Assembly: GCA_013399305.1 (NCBI GenBank)
Contig: VXAI01000192.1
Span: forward strand, 525,183 to 589,182
Source: Rostratula benghalensis
Lineage: Eukaryota > Chordata > Aves > Charadriiformes > Rostratulidae
Direction: 5' to 3'
DNA: 64,000 nt
Positions 1 through 14,755 of this stretch are shown in pieces. The notes under the pieces were generated by a model, which had not been told where the DNA came from, did not search any database, and saw nothing but the letters and a program-made list of their open reading frames with translations. The first letter of the stretch is position 1. Each line of letters starts with the position of its first letter. The translations under genes were made by a program, and so were the position numbers.

Positions 1-3000
1 TTAGTGCTCTAGTAAACTATTGACTACAATAATCAAAATAAATGCAGCATTTCTGCCTCTATCAATATCTTGCATGACTAATTGTGGTTTTGGTCCGATC
101 CTAAAGATAGCAGGTCTGTCATTTTTGAGTTATTCTTTCTACATGAAAAATCTTTTGATAGAATGAGCATACCTTTCAAATGTCACCAAAAGTTATAAAA
201 GTATGGGTACTTCGCAGCTGTGGAGGAAGCTTCATTTTGACATCATCAGCAGGTTCTTGTAAAGTAAAGTAAGTTTTTGAAGGGGTTGGTGTTAGATATA
301 CTGCAAATAAGCTGGTGATTACAACTACTTGCTGTGTGTGTAAAGATAATTGAAGATGTATACATGTATTTGAGGGAGAATTTGACCTGAGTAACTCAAA
401 CCTGTTCTTTAATATATGTTTGCTCTGCTCAACTATTGTATTTTTCTTTAAGATGTATAGGTACAAAAGGCAACCCATGTTCGTGTTCTTTAAAGGAAAA
501 CCAGCATATTTTTAAGTCGTTTATTCTGAAAAGGATTCCAACCTTTCTTTTAACATTTCCCAGCTAAGCATGTCTGTGGATTTGTAAAGCATAAGGAATC
601 TTAAGAATGCATCTTAACTTTTCTTCACTGTATAATATGCAGAAGGACTTTTGGCAAGTTTACAGTGACAGGACTTACATTTTAACTGGACTACTTTTAG
701 CTTTTCATTAGTTAAACATGCAGATACTCTACTAGCCTATGTTTTAATTCTGATGGGAGATTATTCTTCTGCAAAGTATGTGTTCTTCTTGCTCTTTTAA
801 TTATCTTCTGTGGTTATTTTCTGTATGCTCTTGTGCTTACTGCCTTACTACAGTTTATGGTTTTAAATGTGAGGCCTCAAAATAACTATGTAAAAATTGT
901 AATAGTTCCTTACTTTCTTAATTACTGAAAACACTTTCTAGAAAGCTTCCATAATATCAAATAGGAGCTACATGCTTTGTGCTGAAGAGCAGAAATTGGC
1001 TTCAATATCCCCCTCCTGTTCTTTGTAATATTGTTGATGATGTGCCACAGAAAGAAGAACAGACTGAATGTTCTCTACTTTAAAAAGCAAACCAAACAAA
1101 AGCTTCTTAGCCCACCGTAGCAGCCTCATGCAGCCAGAGACATTCGTGACAATTGTGACAAAGGAAGAAAGAGGAAGAACAGTAGCAATATCAGAACCAG
1201 TCCCAAGAGTACATAAACACCTCCTCTTCAGTAATGGTTCATGTTTTTTCTCCTTTATTTCTTTGAATACAAATGTTGAGTTTCAAACTAGAGAGAACCA
1301 AACGAAAATACAGAGGTCAGCAAAAATGAATCTGTGATTTCTGCTATCTAAGGCTATGTCTTCCATTCCACCAATAATAAGGTGGGTGTCCAAGTCAACT
1401 GCTTGTTCCATGGAAGAGTAAAACAAATGCCCAGATCTCCATTTGTGTTTTCTCTGTCTTAGGAAGTTAGGGAATATGTCTTTAATACACCCTTCTTATA
1501 TACATTTTTTCAGCCTCCTGAGAAAGAGCTTTTTTCAATGAGCTCTTGGGTTGGATGAGCCTTTAGATTCATGATGATGCAACAATAGGGTGACACCTCT
1601 TGTGTTCATCTCATCAAATTACCTCCTAAGCAGAACCACAGCTAGTGAGGGAGGTCAGGAAACTGGTGTCTTACAATCAGTGGTTTCTTCTTTATAACAT
1701 GTGAACCCCATTTTTGGTAGCACAAAGTATCCATGAAGATGATGTGCCATTGGCAGGGCAGAACTAACAAATGAAATACTTGTAGTCTATGCTAGTTATT
1801 CCTTCTTTTGTTTATTTTTCGTCCAGTACTTCAGCATAATTATTGAAGTGTAGAATTTCACCATATGTATGAGTATTGAATAGATTGCCAAGGCTTTGAT
1901 TTAGGAATATGCAGCATATCAGCTACCATCTGCACAGCCGCTAGGGCAATGATTTTGCCTACAAAACAGCACATGGCTTAGATCTGTAAAAAGCCTTTCC
2001 TATGAAACCTGAAGTCATGTGATAACTTTGACTTATTTTTTTTATGAATTTTAATTCAGAACACATTCACTGAAAAGACTTTAAACTTTGAGGAAATGTA
2101 GGTCCAGCAAGGCAGGGAATATTTGCATTTTGTGGGTTTTTTTTTATTTTGGAACTAATTTTCAGCAGAGCATTTTTTTTCCGTGGGATTTTCAGGATTG
2201 TTCCTGTTGAGAATGCAAACCAAAACCTGATGTTCATGAGTTGGATGGCTTTCTCTTTAGGGAAACACAAAAAAAAAAAAAAAAGTGTTTAATATATATT
2301 ACTAGCAGTTCTTTTCTTAGTCAGACAGGAAGAACTTTAATTCCAGTGGTGATTCCAATGGCCTTGTCAATGGAAGTTAAACATCTCTTCTGCCATATTG
2401 TGTCCTTCCTTCCTTCCTTTTGATAAGAGCTTCTACCCCTCTAGGAGCTGGGTCGCCCCTTCTCAAATTCCTTTTCAGGAGACGTTTCTTTAGCTACCCT
2501 ATAAGAGTTACTGGCTTAGTGAAACTTTCCTAACCATTTTGAACTTGCCATACTGTACATGGAAATTTTCACTAAGTTTACAAGATACCTGCAAGCCTCA
2601 AGGCAGCCAGAGTTAATAACGCAGATCATAACACACACTATACGCTTCAGCAGGTGGCTGTCTTGAATCTGGAGGAGAACCACCAGCAGCACTCTGAGAT
2701 TCCACTTGTAATTGACAGACAGGGAGGGAAAAGAGAGGAGGAAAGGGAGTGTGAAAAAGGCAGTGTACAGAATGTCTCCAGCCACAGTAAAATGTCAGGC
2801 TAAATTTGCCTGTTGAATCTGAAGGTTTGAGTTAGGTCACAGAACTGCAGATTTTCAAGCTCTTAGCCCTAGTTTCTAAATCAGAAAAATCAGTCCCCAG
2901 TTCTAGTGGTTTTAATTTCTAAAAAAGTAAAATACTGTGCTCCTCTAGCTTAGTTCTCACTAGAAGAAAGCTTCTCCTGAGACCTGCAACCATTGAAAAC

Positions 3001-6000
3001 TGGCAAATTGAAAAAGAAGAACCTCCTTGAGGAAAATGCCAAATGGCTGCGAGTGTGTTATCTTGTGCCACATCAACCTGCAGATCTCAATAGCCAAAAA
3101 GAAGAAAGCATATAAAATTTTAAACAAGATGAGTTGGAAAAACTTGGATTACAGCTGGACAAGGAAGTTTGGACATACATGCCTTTATATGCATTAATAA
3201 ATTATTTCAAAACCAGAGCAGACTGGAGGAATGTGGATGTGGATTCTTCTACTGTAGAGAGAGAGAGAAAAACTTGCCTGCAGAGTCTTTGCTCTGTGGA
3301 CACCACCTGTCAGTCAGTCAGACTCCCCTTTTGCTTAACAGCTCTCTAATCATGAGCCTTTTTTTTTTAACCCTTTTGGGCAATGAGATATCTTTGTACA
3401 CTTAACTCTTTTATTTCTAATTTATTCATTAAAAAAATGCTTCTCCTGAGTGGAGCCACCTTCTGTAACAGGCTCTCTTCCGTGGCTTTTTGTCCGTAAT
3501 AATACACAAAGGTTCTATTAAGAATATCTTGTGTTAAAATGACTGGCTGACGTGAAAGGAGAAGAGAAAATAAGAAAGCAGGGATCTAAACCAATAGGAA
3601 AAATGTAAATACCCATGACTAAGCAACAGTGAATTGGTGCCTAATTAATACTGGCAAAAACATTCCTTGTTGTCATTCTGTGTGTTTTTTCTTTTTTTTA
3701 TAAATCCTGCTTGACTTTGTATTGGTAACAATTTGAGCATAACATTGTGATGATTAAATACAGAAGAAATGTAAATGAGTGGGTTTTTTCCAGTGAAGAT
3801 ACCATGACATCATGATGGTAAGTACCAGAGAAATGTAAATTGATCTGGTTTTCCACTGATGGTACAGGAAGACAAGTGAATGAGGAAGGTGGATATAGGA
3901 AGCAAGTGCTATAGACAGGGCTGTGGAGGTTTAAGAAGTTAATTATCTTTTTAAAATTTCAAGACTTCAAAAACCAATGTAAAAGCATTTGAAATTATTA
4001 CTAGCACAAAGACTGAAGAAAATTGCTTTTATAGATAGTTTGTGTGGAAAATAGAAATACATCTAGAAGCATACAGACATGCTATTCCAGATTTTTTACA
4101 CCGAAATCTGCTTTCTCAAAAGTTTGTTCCCTGAAGCCCAGTATTTCCTGCTTTGCTTTTGAAAATTCAGGTACAGTTTCTCCGCAAAAGCAAAACAAAG
4201 GCTGAGTAAAAATCAATTTGGGTGCTGTAAGATTTTTTAAAAAGGAGCATACACTAGAGAAATTTCAAAGCATGATATCAAAAAGGGGTTTTTTTCATAG
4301 GGTTGATGTTGAGATAAAACTTAGCTTGCAAGATATTGCAGTAGTTTTGGCTACATTGTAAATGGCTTCTGGCACCAAAGTTGTTTCCCACCTGTACAAC
4401 CTGCTTTATGAAGATGGGCATTTCTAGCAGTGGAAGTTTCTTTTTTGCTGAGTTTACTCCTTGAAGCCTTGTGACCTTGTGTCCACAGGGCAATACCAAA
4501 AAGTTTCAGAAGGCACAGTGTATAAGAAAAGATAACAGTCAGCTACTGAAGTGTTTGTTACAGAACTGTGAAAGCTCTATGATCTGCTTTCCTCATGTGA
4601 AGCCTTTGAAGAGAAACAGAAGCAAACATTTTTTTTAAAGTATACATTTCATAAAAAATATATATAGGAACAAAACCTAATGAGGTTGGGATTTTATTTT
4701 CTTTCTTTTGCAGTCTAAGTGTTCACAATGCAAGTGTAGCAGATGATGTGGACTTGATTGGGGGTTTTCCTTTGTTTTGGCAGAGGATTGTTGTTTTAAG
4801 ATTATATGTTTTAAGATTATATAAATTTCCAAAGTGGAGTTTTAAGCCAGATTCAGTCCATCAGAAAAACTCTTTAACAAACTCCAGAGTCAGAAAGTGA
4901 GTTTCCAAGCAGCATAGAAATGTGAAAGTTTTTACATCTAACTAGTGGCTTTACTGGCAAAATTGTGAAAAAGGAGGTCGATTTGAGACACTTTTTTTCA
5001 CCTAACCAAATGACGTGTGCAGTGGCTGGTCTTTTTTGACCATATCTATAGTTTCAATAAGCCTGTTGAATAAGAGTATTTACAGCAGAGTTAATGAGCT
5101 TTGGACCAAGTCCTTGGAAATGAGTGACTAATTTTCCCCTTTTCTCCAGGTCCTATGTGTCAACTTACGTACATCCTCCATTGCAAAAGTAACAATTTTA
5201 AATAACACGATAGCTGATATGGGTAATGAGCTTGTCGTATAGAATTTTTCTAACTCTGCACCATGTAGCTTGTTTCTTTTGCATTTAAAGCTGAACTGTT
5301 ACGGGGAAAGAAAACCCTAGAACTAGCCAAAAAACAGAAACAGAGAAATTTTCTGTATACATCGGCTCCATTTCTGAGGAAATTCTTTAAAAATGAAGTT
5401 GTAGGGTAAAGGTGAAAGCCCAGATTCAATTTTGACATGTGCAGACCAGAAAAGCAGAGGTGTAATTTTACGTCTGCATGCAGTATTGAAAAACATCCCA
5501 TCCTTTCCAACTAGATGTCATCTGAGGCATTAGAAAATAAGTTTCTATGCCAAAACAGACTCTTTCCTTTGTATTAAGTACAGAGCTATTTCTGAAATAA
5601 GATTGATGGAAAATTGGAAAGTGATGCATGAGTTACCCTTTTTTCCTTATCTCAGAAGTGACTTGTCCTAGTCACCTCAGAATGTCATTAAAATAAAGCC
5701 TTTGGCCAAAGTTCATATGTGCAATTAGAGGAGAAAAATCAGCCATCTGGAGGGCTTGAAAGGAGCAGAAACCATGCTCTGAATAGAAATAGACATGATG
5801 CAGAAATAGTCTTCAGCTTTCTGAGCCCATCAGACTTAGGTGCTCCCTGGAGCGCCCAAGCTGTCCTTTGGCCACAGTATAACCCTTGCAGGTGGCCATC
5901 ACAATGAAGAAAGCTTGAAGTGTGCATACAGCACCAGATAGGTTTAGCCTGTAGTTAAATGACTGTAAACCCTTCACTGTTAAGTCTGGGCTTTGCCTTG

Positions 6001-9000
6001 AGTCTCTGGATGGGATAGAAAGCAGTCTCTTAGCTTCTTTGAGATTTTACATGGTTTGAAAAAATCCTTCTTCAGCTGTGAAATCACAGACAAAGGGGTA
6101 GTTCACAAACTTTGTGCTGAATGTGTCTTCCATAGCTGCCCTGAAACACTCGTCAGCCAGTTGTCACAGAAACTTTTTTTGAACAGTTTATGTTCATACT
6201 ATTTCAACATATGCCTTTTACAAGCCTTTGACTGGTCTTGCAGATTTGAGAATCCTTTTCGGGACTGGGACTTGCATCATACCAGGCAATTATTGGAATA
6301 ATTATCTGTCCATTGAAAACCTTAATGAAAAGAATTTTACTGCAACATTCTTTAGTTACCCCTATGGGTGAGATGGTGTCATCTTGCCCTCACTACCTTT
6401 TCAGAAACACACATCCAGGATGTTTTCATAAACACATGCACATACATATTATTCCTGAACTGGTGCCAGTTTCACAAATTAAAAGCAGACATCTTAGCAT
6501 TCTATAAGCCCGTAAGTAGATTTTGTCTTAGAGAAGAAAAAAATTCTTTAAAGGATATCTTGAGGGATAAAATAAGACAGCAGTATAGAAGACTGTTATT
6601 TATTGCAATGACAAAAGAGGTTGAGAGACTTAGAGCTTGTTTTAATTAACTGTTGTGTCCCCAGTGGCTCTCTAAGGCACCAAAGCATCACCTTTAAGTA
6701 CTTCAGTGATTCTCAGCACAAGATTTGTTTTAACTTGTAAGGTTTAGCCTTAGTGCCTGTATCTGTGAGTTTGTGAATAGGCATCAGGATTCCTACCATC
6801 ATTATGTTGCTCCCAAAGTCTTGTCAAAACTGATTCATTTTAACCAGACTGGAGCATAGCGCTCTTAATGTGACAAAATCAGGCAGTCGTGTTTCTGCAT
6901 TTGGAATTTATGGATTGTGCATGGTATGTTTGTCACTTCACAAAAAAAAAAAAAATTGACTCTTGCTCTCAGAATCAGTTTGCAGTTGAACATGGAGTGT
7001 AGGTTTGTCTTAATTTTATTTTAAATCGTTGTCTTGACTTACACTGTGATGTTCACTCTACTCAGGCCAGGGAATATTGCAAAGTCTACTCTCTGTAAGA
7101 ATAAGTACTATTCCTTTTGACATTTTAAACAATATTGTTTACTTCTCTTCCAATATGAAGCAAGTATTTTGTATAAAATGGAGTTTACATTATTTTTGAA
7201 GTGTTCAGGCTTGGATATCTGTTAATTGTCCTGGGTTTGCTGAGGGGGAAAAGAAAATGTAGAAGCAAAAGTGCACAAAGCTCATCAGGTCATAACCCAC
7301 AGCTAAACACATAATTTGTTTGCAGCTTTTGGCCTGAAAAAGTCTTCCAAGAGTTTACCCAAAAGGCAATGTAGACGGTCCTTATGTTCTTGTACTACCT
7401 TCTCTCCATTTGGCTACCACAGTCATAAGAGCGGGAAGATAGTTGGAGATGGCTTTTCTGTTGCCTCTCCTGTTCACTCCTGCCCAGCTGACTTCCCTGT
7501 GCGCCCTGTGGAAAATTGTCTGAGAGGTTCCTCATATTATTTCACAATCAATTCCAGGGAGGAAGCCCTCTCTCTCTCTCTGTCCTCTGCAGCTATGCTC
7601 CTCACTTAGCCACACTGTGCAAAACATTCTCTGTTTCTTCAGCCACAGGGGTCCAGAAGTATTTCAGACTCTGGTACCACTCTAGCCAAGGCAGCAGGCA
7701 GTAACAAGAGTATGCTGGAAAGAACACCACAGTGAAAAGGGGACAGAAGTCCACTCAACCTAGAGTAGAATCAGGGCAAATAGATTGCAGCCATTATTTG
7801 ATAAGCCAAATCTCTTTGGCAGGTACTCAACAGCCAGAGTGGATGGGAGCAGTTTGATCTTCTGTCTAGTAAGCTTACTTGTTTTCTTCTGTCACTCTGA
7901 AATCTACTACAGATGGCCAAACCTTCTCACCCTGAAACAGTGCTGACTGCATGGTGGAGTGTGACTGGGTCCCTTGAGAATGAGAAAGCAACAACACAGT
8001 TTCATTAAGCAGGAAATTGGTTTCTCCTGGTTTTGTTGGTGTTTTGATGAAAACAGAAATCAAGACTCTGCACAGAAATGGGAACTTCCTCAGGCCAAAA
8101 CCCTAGGGTTTAATTTGTTACCATGCAAAACAAAACCAGACTGGCAGCTCACACTTCCAGTGCAGATGTTTTAGTAGGACTGACATCTGAAGGTGGTTGC
8201 AAGAGTTTTATTTTTTCTCCCTAGTCTGAAATTTATTTAATAGGGAGTGTTTTCCTCCACAAGAATGGGAAGACTGAATGGATCTTTGATGGATGGAAGA
8301 GTTGAGGAAGATTAGTTTTACAGAACTGGGTCTAATATGGTTAATCGTGCAGTCTAATTGCAGTTATGTTGTTTAGCTGTAGTTTTACCAGACAGATTGG
8401 AAACAAACCCCAGTGTAATTAAGCTCTAAGTTGCAGCTTTTCATTAGTGTAAAGCATCGAGGAATGGCAGAATCTCCCGTATGTGTAGGTGTATGCAGCT
8501 GTACAGATTTTATGCAGAGCTGCACCTTATGGTAACAGCCTGTCCCCTTCATCTAGCCATGAGGCAAATCTGTTAGGTTTTTGCCATGACAGCAAAAGAA
8601 ACATTTTGAAGTTATCTAAAAAAAATAAGGGGATTATTTGGCCCAAAAAAGTCAAACAAAGGGTGTTCCCATGTAAGTGCCATAGTAAATACCCATGCAA
8701 AGTTTACATCTCCCTGTGGCATGTAGTTTGTTTCTCAAACAAGAAACCAGAAGATGAAGTTCAAAAACTTTCTTACATTGTGGTGCTAATGCTGCATTTT
8801 TTTTCACAGATTATTGCTAGTAATTCTAGTCTGTTAGTTGGTAAGGACTTCACAGAGTAGTCCAGAGTCTAACATTCTTGTTAACTTTAGTTAGGCTTCC
8901 CTTTAGCTCCAGTTTTCTGGGTTTATGACAGAAAATGCTTGCTATGTTCTGAATGTGCTCCTCTAGAAACACTCTGATATGGAAGTACACTTAGGTGGAT

Positions 9001-10569
9001 TAAAAACTGTATCGAGATAAAGAGAGAGGAAACATCGTGTTCTGAGGGAGCACAAAAACATCTATATCTGCATGAGCTGGGAGTAGTCATAAGTCACAAT
9101 AATGTAAAGGCATTATGTTTGTACTCTGAGTTTAATGTCTGTGTACAGACACGTGGAGCTTTAAGGGGGATATTGGCCTGTTACTGTGTTTTCTCTTCCT
9201 GTCCCTCATTTCACGCTTTGGCCATCTGCTGCCCTCAGAGCGCCCTGTGAAGCCTGTGTGGGCCTGGAAGCAGCAGTCTGTTAAAGCCTGCTGCAATAAC
9301 TTTGGTATCACGGGAGACAAGCCCACTCTTACAGCAGTGACAGTGCGTGTGCTCTCCCTGAGAAGGCCAGGCCAGTGCAGGGGTGCTCTAGTACCCTTAA
9401 ATGCAGCATCTAGCTAGTTTAAGTCTTCAGCTTTTTTTTTACCTCTGTGGCACAGAGGTGCCAAAGGTCTTAAGGCAGACAGTATGGAAGAGGGGTTTGC
9501 CTGCAGGGATATGAAGTGCTGCAAAAGTTAGTCTTTCAGGTAACACAGTTCACAGGATTAGGTTTTTCTAAGTACAAGAAGGAGAATGAGGGGCTGTGTT
9601 GCATTATTCTGAGGAGTGTTGGTGTCAATACAGAACATAAGGAATGGTTGCCAAACCTCATGGTTGTACATCAGAAGAGCTATGGAAGAGTAAGAACAAG
9701 CTATGCTGTTGCCCCCAAAGCAGTTTTCATGGCCATCAGTTCTACTTGACAAATGAGGTGCCAGCCTCCAGAATTCGGACGTGTTTGCTCTCCTGATAGC
9801 TTTTCACCATCACCAGCAGTTCTTCAGCAACTGCCTGGGCACTTTCTGCTATGTCACAGGGAATAAGCCAGCTTGCACCTTGAGAACATGTGGGAAGCCC
9901 TTTATTGTCTTCTTGTTCCCCCACTTCTTTTTAGTTGCCTATCTGTCAAGGTGCACGTGGTGAAGTACAGCTGTTGCTTGTCTGGTTTTTGCCTCGAGAC
10001 TGAAGCACAGATAACTATTAAAGCTAGCAAGGTCAAGGTCTGTGAATGTGTTCCTCTACAAAATTGTCTGTAGCATCTTAAATTTCACTCCCAGTGGTGT
10101 CAGAGATTGATTTATTCTCACTACTAATGAGAGAATTTTTTGGAGACCTCCTGTATTGAAATAGAAAGTGCAGTGCCTCATACATTCCTACGTCGGAGAA
10201 ATAGTTTATCATCTGTCACTTGCATCCTTCACAGTTCTCATAGTCTACAAGAGTGCAAGAAATTAGCCAAGAACTTGGCTCCAACTCAGGAAAACCTGGG
10301 ATATTTTAAACAGTGTTAATTATCTTGAGAACCTAACTAATTGGAATCACGTGCTGTTTAGAAATAGATTTTTTTATACTAAAAATCAGTAGTTTAGTAA
10401 TAATAAGTCTTAGGTCCATTAGGCAGTGATTTAATCATTATTTCTGCCTACCTTTTTTTTTCTCTTTAACTGGGTTGCAGTTAAGAACTCTCCCTCCTTA
10501 TTCTTTTTGTCTGCAGGTGTAGATGGCCTTGTTTATGGCAAAAGAGCATAAAATTTAGGAAATGCATTT
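1..10569. other. Non-coding stretch, no gene recognised
   Basis: AT-rich sequence with stop codons in all frames and only short chance open frames. It holds a 16-base A run (2269-2284), a (CCTT)n patch near 2405-2420, a doubled 15-bp unit at about 4793-4822 and a (CT)n patch near 7568. I searched for the vWA, EGF-like and Cys-rich exons that precede exon 1 in SVEP1 and found none. This is therefore probably intronic sequence of SVEP1, though that is an inference. Confidence 0.6.
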
Positions 10570-10811
10570 AGGCAAAATTTAGGCATGCATTTAGGGAATG
10601 AGGTAGAACAGAATGCGTGGCCAGCATTTTTCCTCCCAAATAATAAAAATACACTGCCTTTAGAAAGAGAACAAGTGATTGAGCTTCTTCAGGCAAAATT
10701 TAGGCATGCATTTAGGGAATGAGGTAGAACAGAATGCGTGGCCAGCATTTTTCCTCCCAAATAATAAAAATACACTGCCTTTAGAAAGAGAACAAGTGAT
10801 TGAGCTTCTTC
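10570..10811. repeat. Tandem duplication, 121-bp unit, two copies
   Basis: Copies at 10570-10690 and 10691-10811 read the same base for base, from aggcaaaatttaggcatgca to gagcttcttc. The flanks share only a base or two with the unit. The unit has no recognised coding content. Confidence 0.93.
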
Positions 10812-13800
10812 AAGGTGGAAAAAATACCCCTGAAGCTGAGAAGAGGATGGAGAAGTGGGACACAGACCATCTGTACATCCCTTCAATGTACAGAGAGGCT
10901 GAGCACCTTAGAGTTCTTGAAAGAATTTCACTCTGCTGTTTCCCTGCTCACTTTTGGGCAGCAGCAGCAGCAGGCTATTTCATTCTAGATTAAAACAACT
11001 GCACTTCAGTAAATCCTTTGGATGTCATAGGTTGCTGCTTTAACACCTGTTTGGTTGATAGTGATAGCAAGAACACTTATGAACACATGACTTTCTAGCC
11101 AGGTATTCCTGCTTTGCAAAAGAACTCCTGCATTGCAGAAGATTAAGACTTTGCAGAGTGGCTAAAGGATGGAGACATTCAGAAATGTTTTAGTGGGGGT
11201 ACTCCACAGAAGGAAACTTTGCTAGACTGAAGACTAAGGCTGAGTATTTGATTTTGTTACTGCAAAATATTTTCTTTTCTTTTTTACCACAGCTTTTGTG
11301 GTAGTAAAGGTCACTTTGTTGGCAGGCACAGGATTTAGTGCTTAATACATGTTCCTTCAGTTCAAATCTGAGGTGGCCCTTTTGTTTGCAGTTGACGTTG
11401 CTTTAATAAGAGTCAGCTCCCTCCTTAAGGAATTCCTTTATGTCTTGCAAAGAAACGAAAGGAGAGAAGGACAAGGGAAAACAGGGGAAATGAAGTGAGC
11501 AGTAGTCACTTCTCCAAATGTTCCTTGAGCAAACCGCAGTTAACAGTGCGCATAGTGATCTAGGTCTATGAGTACTCTTGCTTCCTAAAAAAGAGACTTC
11601 TTTTTGATCTATATATCTAGATAATTTTAAAAGAATTCAGGAGATCCTGTCAGTTTCCGTAACAGTTTTGCATGAGGAATGGAGAATGGGATTTATGGCA
11701 TTTTTCACAGTAAATCATGGGTCTCGGTAGTGATTCCAGGAATTAAGTAGAACCTATAACATCAAGATTACAACACTTCACTCAACTCTGCACAGGGATA
11801 GCGGGGCTAGTTTCACAATAAGTAAAAAAATAATTGGCAAAACCACGACTTTTTATTGTCTGATTACTGGCCTGAGCCATTGCATGTGCTTCAGCTTGCT
11901 TAAGTTAACCAAAAACTGTCTGACTCTCACCCTGGGCTGCTAAGTAAATAAACATGGAAATAGTGACATATGTTCTCCATCTGCACAGTCATGTGCTATA
12001 TCTTCAGTACTCAGAAATGTTACTTAATAGGAGTTTAATCACTGCTGTTGAAAAGTATATTTAATGATAAAAATAAGGGATGCGGAAAAGAGGCCAAGTT
12101 TGGCACCTAATGCAGTAGTAACAGTTTATTGAGGGTCTGGCAGAAATGGCTTCACTTTCCTGTTTATAATAGCTTTTGCTTTCTGCATTCCCCATCTGTG
12201 ACTCAGCAACTCAAACTACTCTGATCTGCAGAGAAAGGAGGCAGAAATAGGTATCTCTTTTTTTTTTTTTTCGTGATCATATGCAACACCAGCTGCTGGG
12301 AGTGGGTGTTGAAGGCAACAGCAGAAAGGGAGCATTTCACCTTAGACTAGTAAAATAATTCAGGATGATATGGGGTTCTGTAAATGTTTTGCAAGAGAGC
12401 AAATTCACAATTTTTACCTGAAGGACAAAGTCTGAGGATGCAGTCTCTGACTCTTCCTGGATTCCTCACAGAACTTGTTGCTTTGAGGAAAGCCAGTTTG
12501 GTCATTCAGCTTGACCAGAGAGTCATTTTTAGTTATACTTTTAAGTCCCAAGAATCACTGAATACAAAACTCTGTTCAAGTTGCTGATGAGGTGAACACA
12601 ATGGAAACAGATCTTGAACCACCATTCTTGAACCAACACTCATGAATGATTTTCACTGCAGAAACCTATCAGTGCTGTGAAGCTTGGGAAGCATGCTTCA
12701 TTGACTTCTAACCCCCAATCCCTTATTTTCATTAAAATTACCTTTGAGGAATCCCAGAGAAGGAGATGCATTGAGTTATCCACGTAACATGAGACCCTTG
12801 CTCCCTGCTTCTGGAAGAAAGCATAAGCTGTGATGAGCAAGTGCAGGCTGGGTTGTGGTGGTTTCAGCATGTCCCAAGAGTCGCAGGCAGTGGAGTAGAT
12901 TCTTGCTTCTATCCATCTTCCTCTGAGTATAACACATCAGGAATTGTTAAGGAACCAGTTATTTTTTTTTCCCAGGTCCAGGTAAGACCTCTCTCTTGCA
13001 AGTAGTCCCTCCTTTCAGTTGTGGATAAAGGAGGACTATTTCTTGCTTTCCAGTGTGTGCCTCTAGCTCACACAGAAGTTAACCAAGCAGCCTATAGTGC
13101 AGCCCAAATGGACCTTTTAAATTCTTCTGATGTATCTAACTGCCAACACTTGGTGTTTGGTCGAGGGATAATTTTGGCCTTTTTAGGCACCTAGAAGCTG
13201 CTTATTATTAGTCTATCCTGTTAGGGATGTGATGGGTTGGTGGATTTGTTGGTACAATGAGGAGTAAAGAAAAAGTAAGGAGTGACTTTGGTCCCTGCAT
13301 CTGATTTGCATCCCCCTCAGCAAATGTGCCCTATTCTTGGCCCTCACTTTTCCTTCTTGACCCAGGACCCTTTCTGTCAGCTGAAAGGATGAGTAGAGAT
13401 ATTTGATACACGGTACAATGGTTGGACCAGGCCTAGAGGAAACTGGGCTTCTAGTGCTTTCAGATGAGACAAATACTAGATCTCTGGAGCAGAGACACAA
13501 ACTAAACACAAACACAAACTAAATAAATGTTGGGGTTCTTTTAATAGAATTTGCTTTACTTCATCCTGTCTGTATTTTCTACTGGTGTGTAAAAGCAAAA
13601 ATGTAACTTCACAGCACGTATATTAAAATGGGAAATTAATGCACCTAGGGCAGGATGGTGGTGTTCCTTTTCAGTGTTTATGAATTTAAATAGCAGGAAG
13701 CAGTCCAGAAATCCAAGGCACTTACAGTATCATGTGATGTGACATGAGCAGTGACCAAGGTACACTAAGGAATGTATGTCTGTGGTTATGGTGAAGACCA

Positions 13801-14390
13801 TGTCCAGAGAAGCTTCTGTGTAGTAATTCTGCTCTGTTTTCAGAATTACTTTTGTTTCCTCTTTTAAGTTAAGTTCCTAGAAAGACCTTTTTGTAGCTTT
13901 GTAAGTTTTTGTACACTTCTGTCATGATGCATTTTGGAAATATGCAGGGGCATGAGAACGTATATCAGCATCCAAGCTCAGAAATGAAGAGGATGAGCAG
14001 GTTTCCATAGCTAATAGGCATGTTTATGTTGGCTTTCAGTGTGCCCTCCAAATGTACCAAGGCTAGATTTGATGTCTGTGTGAAGAGCAAACCTGTAAAC
14101 AGTGTCTAAAATGCCACTGAGATTTGAACCAAAAAAGCTTCATTTCAATACATAAGCGCTATTTCTGAGTATACAAATTGCACGAGTTGGCAAGATATAT
14201 CTTGTGAATTTGTAGCTTGAATGAAGTATGGGTAGGCTTTTCTTTTTTTCAAGTTACAATACAGTACATGGAATAAGATTTTTTTTATTTTATTCCTAAG
14301 TAAACCACATGCTTTGAGACAAAGCTCTGTAAAAGCATATATAGTAGTCTTTATTTTTATGAGTGTAAAACATGTAAAACACTTTTAAAA
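10812..14390. other. Non-coding stretch, no gene recognised
   Basis: No exon, RNA gene or mobile element recognised. Simple sequence is limited to short T runs (for example near 12258) and an (aaacaca)-like patch near 13497-13520. It ends at the assembly gap. Confidence 0.6.
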
Positions 14391-14755
14391 NNNNNNNNNN
14401 NNNNNNNNNNNNNNNNNNNNNNNNNNNNNNNNNNNNNNNNNNNNNNNNNNNNNNNNNNNNNNNNNNNNNNNNNNNNNNNNNNNNNNNNNNNNNNNNNNNN
14501 NNNNNNNNNNNNNNNNNNNNNNNNNNNNNNNNNNNNNNNNNNNNNNNNNNNNNNNNNNNNNNNNNNNNNNNNNNNNNNNNNNNNNNNNNNNNNNNNNNNN
14601 NNNNNNNNNNNNNNNNNNNNNNNNNNNNNNNNNNNNNNNNNNNNNNNNNNNNNNNNNNNNNNNNNNNNNNNNNNNNNNNNNNNNNNNNNNNNNNNNNNNN
14701 NNNNNNNNNNNNNNNNNNNNNNNNNNNNNNNNNNNNNNNNNNNNNNNNNNNNNNN
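14391..14755. other. Assembly gap, 365 undetermined bases
   Basis: Run of N. It abuts a pentanucleotide array on its right side, so the missing sequence is probably more of that array. The true size may differ from the number of Ns. Confidence 0.98.

Noticed and set aside
3134..3405. Cys-containing short frame (EECGCGFFYC) considered as the missing EGF-like exon before exon 1
   Set aside because: Cysteine spacing and flanking residues do not match the SVEP1 segment that precedes exon 1, and no consistent splice sites frame it.
7230..7750. Segment starting tgtcctgggtttgctgaggg considered as an LTR
   Set aside because: Only the first few bases resemble an LTR start; no end, partner copy or target duplication could be seen.
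8489..8860. 123-codon open frame on the + strand
   Set aside because: No recognisable domain and no flanking splice signals that fit a known gene; a frame this long is expected by chance in 64 kb.
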